DNA from: Planctomycetota bacterium
GTDB taxonomy: Bacteria > Planctomycetota > UBA8742 > SKZP01
Direction: 5' to 3'
DNA length: 20,164 nt
Assembly: GCA_007127275.1 (NCBI GenBank)
Contig: SKZP01000277.1
Location: 1 to 20,164, forward strand
A program made the position numbers and the translations under genes. Shown here in pieces: positions 6,984 through 13,345 of the stretch. Positions within the stretch are counted from its first letter, which is position 1, and every line of letters starts with the position of its first letter. A model generated the notes under the pieces. It worked only from the letters and a program-made list of their open reading frames with translations. It ran no database searches and had not been told where the DNA came from.

Positions 6984-7610
6984 CTAGGCAGGGCCGTGGG
7001 CAACTTTGCGGGCGACGCGAACGACGTGTTCGCCGAACTTGTGGGCCATAGTTTTTTCCAACTCGCTCGGCCGCGGCTGGGGGCCACCGGCGACGAGGGA
7101 GGCGCCGTAGGGGCTGCCGCCAGCAATCTCGTCGCCGGTCATCTGCTCTTGCACCGAATACGGCATGCCGACAATCACGTAACCGAGGTGAAGCAGCGTG
7201 ATGTGCGTCGAGAGAATGGTGCTTTCCTGGCCACCGTGTTGGGTCTGCGTACTGGTGAAGACGCCGGCGGTCTTGCCAATCAGCTTGCCTTTTGCCCAGT
7301 GCTCGCCGGTTTGGTCGAGGTAGTTGCGCATCTGCGCGGTCATGTTGCCGTAGCGTGTCGGCGTGCCGAGCAGCAGGCAGTCGTAGCGGTCGAGTTCCTC
7401 GACGGTGACGACGGGGACGTGCTTGAACGTTTCCTGCGCCTCCTTTGCACCGCTCTTCTCGAGCACGTCGTCGGGGACAAGTTCCGGCACGCGCTTGAGC
7501 GTCACCTCCGTCTCCGGCGCTTGGCGGGCCCCCTCGGCGACCGCCTCCGCCATGCGGTAGACGTGCCCGTACATGCTGTAAAAGAGCACCAGAACGTTCG
7601 TGGTCGGCAT
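6984..7610 (-). CDS. wrbA: NAD(P)H:quinone oxidoreductase, WrbA type
   Basis: A flavodoxin-fold enzyme that reduces quinones by two electrons using FMN and NAD(P)H, so avoiding semiquinone radicals; cytosolic and usually tetrameric. The FMN phosphate loop YSMYGHVYRMAEAVAEGA (11-28), GTPTRYGNMTAQMRNYLDQT (82-101) and TSTQTQHGGQES (119-130) are typical WrbA motifs. The C-terminal GGSPYGASLVAGG (164-176) also fits. Length (208) matches the family. The ATG at 7610 has an AAGGAG Shine-Dalgarno 7-8 nt upstream; the longer open frame is not conserved. It has its own promoter region in the 257-nt gap after folP, containing a palindrome that overlaps the likely start site. Confidence 0.94.
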   Translation of the reverse strand: MPTTNVLVLFYSMYGHVYRMAEAVAEGARQAPETEVTLKRVPELVPDDVLEKSGAKEAQETFKHVPVVTVEELDRYDCLLLGTPTRYGNMTAQMRNYLDQTGEHWAKGKLIGKTAGVFTSTQTQHGGQESTILSTHITLLHLGYVIVGMPYSVQEQMTGDEIAGGSPYGASLVAGGPQPRPSELEKTMAHKFGEHVVRVARKVAHGPA

Positions 7611-7660
7611 ACGTTGACTCCTTGGCTTGCGGTGGCGTGACACAACGGCGAACAAATTCT

Positions 7661-7688
7661 CCGTTGCAACGGGTATTCTACCGTTGCA
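7661..7688. promoter_or_regulatory. palindrome and half-site repeat at the wrbA promoter
   Basis: CCGTTGCAACGG (7661-7672) is a perfect 12-bp palindrome covering the expected wrbA start site. Its half CCGTTGCA is repeated at 7681-7688, exactly 20 bp (about two helical turns) away, on the other side of the -10. This arrangement suggests a repressor site, perhaps redox-responsive given the gene; the regulator is not identifiable here. Confidence 0.45.
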
Positions 7689-7702
7689 CGCTCGTCGTTC
7701 AA
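7675..7702 (-). promoter_or_regulatory. putative sigma70-like promoter of wrbA
   Basis: On the minus strand TTGAAC (7697-7702, 4 of 6) and TAGAAT (7675-7680, 5 of 6) are separated by 16 bp. The start would fall near 7668, giving a leader of about 58 nt before the ATG. Confidence 0.5.
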
Positions 7703-7867
7703 TGGGTTTTCGACGTTGCTGTGGGTTCGGGCGTGAGTCGACACACACCGGTGCCACACGGGGACGTGCTGGGGGGGCTTGGGTGACAGGCGTCGAGTGG
7801 GCGCCGCGCGGAATCACGGCGCTCGTACAGCGTGGATCTCCGGCCACCGTGCGGTGTGGCGTGGACG

Positions 7868-9103
7868 TTACTCGTCCGGTCGGTTCACCGCACGCAGCAC
7901 CGCGAGTGCCTTGCGTGTCTCGGCGACGTCATGCACGCGCAGAATGCTTACGCCGTGCTGCGCGGCGACGACGTGTGCGGCGAGAGACTCGGGGAGCCTT
8001 TCCTGCGGGGGCGCCTGGTCGCTGATTGCGGCGAGGCTTGATTTGCGCGAGAGACCGGCAAGCACCGGTTGGCCGAGTGTGGTGAGCTCGTCGAGCCGCC
8101 TCAGCAGAGTGAAATTGTGCGCGACGGTCTTGCCAAAGCCGAAGCCGGGGTCGAGGACCATCTGCTCACGTGCAATTCCCGCCTCGAGCAAGGCGGCCGT
8201 GCGCTCGCGCAAAAAGGCATCCACCTCGGCGACGACGTCGCGCTCGTAATGCGGCGCCTGTTGCATGGTTCGCGGCTTGCCTTGCATGTGCATGCAACAG
8301 ACCGGCAGGTCGAACTCGGCGGCCACGGCCACCATTGCCGGGTCGCGGAAGCCGCCGACGTCATTGATTAGCGACGCTCCCGCCTCGACGGCGCGCCGCG
8401 CCACGGCGGGTTTCATGGTGTCCACCGAGAGGGGCACCGTGCCGTTCAAGCGCGTGGCAAGCTCGGCAATCACCGGCAGAACGCGCGCCGCCTCTTGCTC
8501 CTCGTCCACCGGCTGCGCCCCGGGGCGTGTCGACTCGCCGCCGACGTCAAGAATCTGCGCGCCCTGCTCGACAAGTTCGAGCGCGTGCGCCACCGCCGCC
8601 TCGGGGGAGACGTGCTCGCCTCCGTCGGAGAAGGAGTCGGGGGTGACGTTGACAATACCCATGATGGCTGGCGCGCCACGGGTCAGCGTGAGTTGCGGGG
8701 TGGTGTGCAAGGTAAACGTCCGTTGCGCGGCCCGCTCGAGCAACAAGCGCAACGCCACACTGAGCGACGAGTCCGCCGCGGCGTCCGCCACCAAGTCCCG
8801 CAGCGCTCGCTGCGGCGCAAGCAGCACCACCTCGCATGATGTGTCGCCCCCCTCGGCCGTCCGAGCCGCCGCCTGCATCAGCGCGACGTCGCGTTGCGAG
8901 CGCAGCCATGCGACGTCCTCCGGCGAGACGCGGTCGAGGTACACGCCGAGGCCGCTCGCCGAGGCGGCGGCGCCGCGTGCCGCTCGTTCGTCCGCGGCAC
9001 CGAGGGAGACAAGATATGCGGCGACGTGCGCCTCGGACTCGGCGCACGACGGCGCCCAGCGCAACAGCCGTGGTGCGTGGCGCACCCATGCTTCTTCGTC
9101 CAT
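7868..9103 (-). CDS. folP: dihydropteroate synthase with N-terminal extension
   Basis: It condenses 6-hydroxymethyl-dihydropterin diphosphate with p-aminobenzoate in folate synthesis, in the cytosol. The TIM-barrel motifs are complete: MGIVNVTPDSFSDGG (148-162), DVGGESTRPGA (186-196), SVDTMKP, INDVGGFRDPAM, HMQGKPRTMQ, DPGFGFGK (318-325), GLSRK (350-354) and RVHDV (389-393). The product has 411 residues, with about 145 before the barrel. This extension (LLRWAPSC, then LDRVSPEDVAWLRSQRDVALM) resembles the N-terminal region of long FolP proteins I recall in Geobacter-like bacteria; its role is unclear. The ATG at 9103 has a GAAGGTG Shine-Dalgarno and lies only 23 nt after the stop of the TPR gene, so the two are probably co-transcribed. 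Confidence 0.94.
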   Translation of the reverse strand: MDEEAWVRHAPRLLRWAPSCAESEAHVAAYLVSLGAADERAARGAAASASGLGVYLDRVSPEDVAWLRSQRDVALMQAAARTAEGGDTSCEVVLLAPQRALRDLVADAAADSSLSVALRLLLERAAQRTFTLHTTPQLTLTRGAPAIMGIVNVTPDSFSDGGEHVSPEAAVAHALELVEQGAQILDVGGESTRPGAQPVDEEQEAARVLPVIAELATRLNGTVPLSVDTMKPAVARRAVEAGASLINDVGGFRDPAMVAVAAEFDLPVCCMHMQGKPRTMQQAPHYERDVVAEVDAFLRERTAALLEAGIAREQMVLDPGFGFGKTVAHNFTLLRRLDELTTLGQPVLAGLSRKSSLAAISDQAPPQERLPESLAAHVVAAQHGVSILRVHDVAETRKALAVLRAVNRPDE

Positions 9104-9126
9104 GCGTTGACTCACACCTTCGCGTA

Positions 9127-10848
9127 TTACTCCGCCTCGACTTCTTTGCCGAGTTGTTCCATGCGCTCGGCAATCTGCTCGCGGCGCTCCTCGTCCGGGC
9201 AGTACCGGTACGCGTGCTTGAAACTTTCGAGCGCTTCGTCGTACCGCTCGAGGCTCGTCAACAGCGTTCCACGGCTCGCCCATGCCTGCCAATGCTGCGG
9301 CACTTTTTCGAGGATGCGCTCGACCTCACTGAGCGCCTGCGTCACATCCCCTCGAACCGCGAGGATGGAGCTGCGCAAGTAGATGGCCTGGACAAGTCCC
9401 GGATCAAGCTCCGTCGCTCGGTTGAAGTCGGCGAGCGCCTCTCCGAGGTTGCCCGTGATGTAGTGAGCGCGGCCGCGCTGGAAGTAGGCATGCGCGTACT
9501 CCGGCGAGAGTTCGAGCGTCCGGTCGAAGTCCTCCACTGCTCGCTGCGCCTCTCCTTGGGCCAGGTGAATCTCGCCGCGCAACAGGTACGCCTCGACGTA
9601 GGACGCAGGCTCCGCGTCGAGGAGGCGAGTGTAGTCCGCCAGCGCCTCTTCATACGAGCCGCGCAAGCCGTGAATGAAGCCGCGGAGGAAAAGCACGCTC
9701 GCGTCCATGCGGTGCTCTTCGAGGTCATACCACTGCGCAAGTACGTCGAGGGCCGCAAGGTGGTCCTCGAGCACCGACTGTCCGTCCTCCGGATGTGTCG
9801 CTTCGACCGAAAACGACTGCCCGCGTTCGCTTGCCGTGCGTCGCTGTTCGTGCAGGAACCACACGGCGTGAGAAAGTTGACGTTCCAACGCTGCGCCCAA
9901 GAGTGTCGCGGCCTCGACGTAGGCTTCCGCGCGTGCGCGCACCTCGTCGTCGAAGGTGGCGAGCTTCGCTTGTGCTGTCGCAAGTTCTTCGCGCAACGCC
10001 TGCACGTCCAACTCGAGGCGGTTCCTTGCATCCCCCTCCCTCTCTGCGTGGCGGATCACGGCCTCGAGGCCCTCTTCAAGGGCTCGAATCTCGGCTTCGC
10101 GCCGTTCCATGATGACTTGTTGTTCGGCGACGGTCCGTTGTTCCGCTTCGAGTTGCGCCCTGGCCTCCGCGTAGGAGCGAGCATGTTCCGCGGCCTGCGC
10201 CTCGAACTCGGCAAGCGCCTCGCGCTCTTGCGCAAGTCGCGCCTCGGTGCGTCCGCGCCTGGCCGCTTCGCGTGCCACTTGTGCGCGCAATTGTTTCACG
10301 ACCTGCGTGGTTTCGTCCGCCGCTTGCGTAGCTTCGTTGAGTTCGCGGCGCGTTTGATGCAGCGTGGCGACGAGTTCCTCGTTGTTCCTTTGCAAGCTCG
10401 CCACCTGCTCGCGCATCGCCGCAAGGGTGCGCTCTGCCGCCTTTAAAGCCTCCTCCGCCTGTTTGCGCTTCGCTTCCTGAGTCCGCCGGTGCTCGCGCAC
10501 CGACTCGGAAGCTTGCTCCGCGTCGTTCAACGCCTGCATTGCTTCGCGTAGTTCGGCGGTACGGTCGTCCTTGATGGCGCGTAGGCGCAATTGCTCGTTT
10601 CGGTCGGCCGCGTGGTGACGCTGGGCATCCTCGAGCGCCGTCTCCGCTTGCCGGCGCTTCTCGGCCTCCTGCGCGGCACGTTGCCTCGCCTCGCTCCACA
10701 TGCTCAGCAACACCACCGCGGCAGCGACGACGAGAAACAGGACCAGCACGGGTCCACGCAGCAGCGAACACGCACCGCCGGCGCCGCCAGCGAAGGACGT
10801 GGAACATTGTTTCGCCGCGGGATTCGACTCGTGGTTCGGTGTTGTCAT
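9127..10848 (-). CDS. membrane-anchored coiled-coil protein with five TPRs
   Basis: The 573-residue product has one hydrophobic segment (about 33-50, PVLVLFLVVAAAVVLLSM). A very long Glu/Arg/Ala/Gln-rich coiled coil follows (about 52-320), then five consecutive 34-residue TPRs (383-416, 417-450, 451-484, 485-518, 519-552). The repeats show the usual W/Y-x-x-x-G, A-x-x-F and P positions, e.g. YFQRGRAHYITGNLGEALADFNRATELDP. It should be tethered to the cytoplasmic membrane with a rod and a protein-binding TPR head on one side. The ATG at 10848 has an AAGGAGG Shine-Dalgarno 6 nt upstream. No catalytic motif is present. A scaffold or envelope role is inference; the tie to folP is spacing only (23 nt). 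Confidence 0.8.
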   Translation of the reverse strand: MTTPNHESNPAAKQCSTSFAGGAGGACSLLRGPVLVLFLVVAAAVVLLSMWSEARQRAAQEAEKRRQAETALEDAQRHHAADRNEQLRLRAIKDDRTAELREAMQALNDAEQASESVREHRRTQEAKRKQAEEALKAAERTLAAMREQVASLQRNNEELVATLHQTRRELNEATQAADETTQVVKQLRAQVAREAARRGRTEARLAQEREALAEFEAQAAEHARSYAEARAQLEAEQRTVAEQQVIMERREAEIRALEEGLEAVIRHAEREGDARNRLELDVQALREELATAQAKLATFDDEVRARAEAYVEAATLLGAALERQLSHAVWFLHEQRRTASERGQSFSVEATHPEDGQSVLEDHLAALDVLAQWYDLEEHRMDASVLFLRGFIHGLRGSYEEALADYTRLLDAEPASYVEAYLLRGEIHLAQGEAQRAVEDFDRTLELSPEYAHAYFQRGRAHYITGNLGEALADFNRATELDPGLVQAIYLRSSILAVRGDVTQALSEVERILEKVPQHWQAWASRGTLLTSLERYDEALESFKHAYRYCPDEERREQIAERMEQLGKEVEAE

Positions 10849-11044
10849 CCAAATCCTCCTTGGTGTTCCGTTCCGTGAAAAGTGTCCGCGCTAGTGACGT
10901 AGTGACGGCGACGTTGCTGCGGTGCGTTCGTTCGTCCTTCCTTGTCGTGGGCGCATCCGCAACAAAAGTAGGCAAGGGGGCCGAGCGCCGAGCGTGCGCG
11001 CCAAGGAACTGCCACGGATTACGTTGCGCAACGAGAGGCTCGCG

Positions 11045-11572
11045 TCAGTTGCTCAAGGCCCCGGCGACTTCGCGCACGACGTTGAGCGCGGCGTCGTAGT
11101 CCGGCTCTTGCTCCAGCGCCGGGACGAGCTCGACGTAGCGCACCGTGTCCTCACTGTCGAGCACGACAATGGCGCGCGCATCCAGGCCGTTTTCCTTGAT
11201 GTAGAGGCCCCAGGCTTTGCCGAAGTTGCCGTCAATGTGGTCGGAGAGCGCCGTCATGTTGCCGACGTTGGCGGCGCCGCAGAACCGCTGCTGCGCAAAC
11301 GCCGTGTCTCGGCTGACCACGAAGGTGGCAATTCCACCGCCGAGCCCGGCAATCTTCTCGTTGAACGTGCGCACCTCCGTGTCGCACACGGCCGTGTCGA
11401 GCGACGGCACGACAATGAACAGTCGCGTCTTTCCGCTCGTCTCGGCGAGCGTCACCTTGGAGAGCTTTGAATTCCGCAGCTCGAACTCGGGCGCCTTGTC
11501 CCCTTCCTTGAGCTCGGGGCCGACGAGCGTAAGTGATTTGCCGTGCAGCGAAATCACACCGGAACGTTCCAT
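11045..11572 (-). CDS. tpx: thiol peroxidase (Tpx-type peroxiredoxin)
   Basis: An atypical 2-Cys peroxiredoxin that reduces peroxides with thioredoxin as donor. The 175-residue product has PSLDTAVCDTEVRTFNE, with peroxidatic Cys63 and the family's DT-x-VC motif. The resolving Cys98 is in RFCGAANVGN, and SRDTAFAQ and the AIVVLD strand also match. Length agrees with Tpx (about 165-175). The ATG at 11572 has an AGGAG Shine-Dalgarno 7 nt upstream. It stands alone: 482 nt after the pseudouridine synthase and 196 nt before the TPR gene. Confidence 0.95.
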   Translation of the reverse strand: MERSGVISLHGKSLTLVGPELKEGDKAPEFELRNSKLSKVTLAETSGKTRLFIVVPSLDTAVCDTEVRTFNEKIAGLGGGIATFVVSRDTAFAQQRFCGAANVGNMTALSDHIDGNFGKAWGLYIKENGLDARAIVVLDSEDTVRYVELVPALEQEPDYDAALNVVREVAGALSN

Positions 11573-11788
11573 GGGCTTCTCCTGTTTCGTCGCGGGGTCG
11601 TAAGCGAACCCACCTAACCGACTGGCGTCTCGAGCGGCGACGAGGGCCGAGGAACGGGACACGAAACCAAGGTGCTCGGTCGATGGTACGTTCCGCTGCA
11701 CGCCGTGCCAACTACAACCCCGTCGCCAGGTGCAGCCGTACAGCCGGCTTGACTGCAGAAGCAAAGAATGGACGGATCCACCTACCTC

Positions 11789-11810
11789 GGGCGGGCCTCC
11801 GCGCCCGCCC
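11789..11810. repeat. GGGCGGGC palindrome, copy 1
   Basis: GGGCGGGC-CTCCGC-GCCCGCCC is a perfect 8-bp inverted repeat with a 6-nt loop. The same stem recurs with a different 6-nt loop at 11927-11946, which suggests conservation of structure rather than sequence. Confidence 0.5.
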
Positions 11811-11926
11811 AATTCGTCCCGCCGACGGATTGCGACGGGCGCATTCATGAAGCGAATTGCGACGGCGCACATTTATCAAGCGTCCGGGAAGGACGGACCC
11901 AATCCCGACCGGTTCGTTGCACACGG

Positions 11927-11946
11927 GGCGGGCGCAGTGGCCCGCC
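11927..11946. repeat. GGCGGGC palindrome, copy 2
   Basis: GGCGGGC-GCAGTG-GCCCGCC is a perfect 7-bp inverted repeat with a 6-nt loop, about 135 bp from copy 1. Confidence 0.45.
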
Positions 11947-12054
11947 TCAATCTGCGGGGGACGACAGGTGCGGGTGCATCCGTCACCTGCGCCGCACGTG
12001 CATGCGACGCCACGACGCGGGTGTGTGAGCGCCGCTTCCACGCTCGCATCTTTG

Positions 12055-13035
12055 CTACTCACTCATGGATGCGTCCTCTTCGACTGTCGGCAGTGGCCAC
12101 AACACGCGCTTGGTTCGCACGGCAACGCCGCGTGTCGCCTGCTCGAACTCCGCGGCGTCGAGCCCGGCCCTGCCCAAGGCGACGAGTTGACCGGAAAGCG
12201 TCTGCACCGCCACCTCGGCGTCGCGAGTGACATCCGCGGTGTAGGCGAGCACGCCTGGCACGTACAACGGGGATCCGCTTGCAATGTGGGCCACGGCCCC
12301 CTCGTCCAGCCAGATCCGTGGCATCCTCGCCGAGTCGAGCGCCGCTTCCAGCGGATACAGCGCGGGCTTGAGTTCCTTGTCGTCGAGGGCGTCATGCCAG
12401 CGGGCGCACGCCGCTTCGAGTGCGCTGAGGTTCACCGCGTCCTCGAGCGTAAAGCCGCCCGCCTCGGTGCGCCGCAACCAGGCCATGTGCGCGCCGCAGC
12501 CCAGTTGCTCGCCGACGTCGTGGCAAAGCTTGCGGATATACGTTCCCGCCTCGCAGTGCACGGAAAAGCGGACGTCGCGACCGGCAACCTCGGCAACCTC
12601 GAGCTCGTAAATCTGCCGCGTGCGTTCGACGCGCTTCACGCGCGAGCGCACCGGCGGGCGCTGCGTAATCCTGCCGACTTGCGCCGCCAGTACCTCGCGC
12701 ACCGACTCGCCGGGAACATCCCCGTGAAGCCACATACGTGCGTCGTAGGTCTTGCCCGCCCGCAACAGCACATGCAACACTCGCGTCGCCTGTCCGAGGC
12801 CGAGAGGCAACACGCCGGTCACCTCGGGATCCAACGTACCGGCATGACCGACACGTTTGTGACGCACGCAACGGCGCCCCCTCTCCACCACGTCGTGCGA
12901 GGTCATCCCGGCAGGCTTATCCACCACCACAAGCCCGCGCCGCAGCCCCGTTCCACTGGCCTCCTTCGCGGCCGGCACGAACCGAGGCGCAATCCCCGGC
13001 ACTCGTAGGCGAATCTCCTGTGGTTGACCCTTCAT
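12055..13035 (-). CDS. Cbf5-like (archaeal/eukaryotic-type) pseudouridine synthase with PUA domain
   Basis: The 326-residue protein is a TruB/Cbf5-family uridine-to-pseudouridine isomerase. Catalytic Asp69 is in GHAGTLDPEVTG (63-74); LDKP-like VDKPAGMTSHDVV precedes it, and AGKTY and AGTYIR supply the conserved Tyr97 and Arg168. Several features match Cbf5 rather than bacterial TruB: LDPxVTG in place of LDPxATG, LHGDVP (103-108), QRPPVRSRVKR (125-135) running straight into RTRQIYELEV without TruB's roughly 20-residue thumb insertion, CEAGTYIRKLCHDVG, and a C-terminal PUA domain (238-314) with PRIWLDEGAVAHIASG and VPGVLAY. The ATG at 13035 was chosen (weak AGGTCG upstream); an in-frame TTG lies at 13089. 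No Nop10, Gar1 or L7Ae gene is visible nearby. It may do TruB's tRNA Psi55 job; substrate is not shown by sequence. Confidence 0.9.
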   Translation of the reverse strand: MKGQPQEIRLRVPGIAPRFVPAAKEASGTGLRRGLVVVDKPAGMTSHDVVERGRRCVRHKRVGHAGTLDPEVTGVLPLGLGQATRVLHVLLRAGKTYDARMWLHGDVPGESVREVLAAQVGRITQRPPVRSRVKRVERTRQIYELEVAEVAGRDVRFSVHCEAGTYIRKLCHDVGEQLGCGAHMAWLRRTEAGGFTLEDAVNLSALEAACARWHDALDDKELKPALYPLEAALDSARMPRIWLDEGAVAHIASGSPLYVPGVLAYTADVTRDAEVAVQTLSGQLVALGRAGLDAAEFEQATRGVAVRTKRVLWPLPTVEEDASMSE

Positions 13036-13345
13036 CAAGGCGCGACCTACTGTCTTACGTGGCGCAAACGAAACCGTGTCCGCAGGCAAGGTATCACTCC
13101 ACCCGAAGGACGCGCGAGATCACGAAGTGAACGCGTGACGACATTCATTCCAACTGCTGCCCGCGGAACGTCCGACCCTTGGCTAGAAGGCTGCGACGCA
13201 GCAAAACTTGTATACCCCGTCGTTGGGGGGTGGGCTGGGATTGCGAGAGAAACCGTGGTTTCATGGTGCGGTCGCGACCCACGGTGAGTTGCGGCGCACC
13301 TGAGGACACGAAGGCCGCGACCTTGCTGCGAGCGGCGCACCCGCA
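13036..13345. other. divergent promoter region between the Cbf5-like gene and xseA
   Basis: These 310 bases must hold both promoters. Visible are a GCTGCG-A-CGCAGC dyad (13190-13202), the AT-rich AAAACTTGTATACC next to it (13203-13216) and a wide CCGTGG/CCACGG pair (13251-13284). No promoter pair is convincing. No gene is recognisable. Confidence 0.4.

Larger units (their letters stand above)
11573..12054. other. gap between the Cbf5-like gene and tpx
   Basis: No recognisable gene lies in 482 bases. The gap holds two GGCGGGC/GCCCGCC palindromes (11789-11810, 11927-11946), a CGTCC-GGGAA-GGACG hairpin (11881-11895) and a CAGGTG-N13-CACCTG dyad (11967-11991). It must also carry the tpx promoter, for which I see no convincing -10/-35 pair. 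Confidence 0.5.

Noticed and set aside
8836..10446. 536-residue open frame on the plus strand
   Set aside because: It is antisense to the TPR and folP genes, both of which have clear domains and ribosome binding sites; its product has no recognisable feature.
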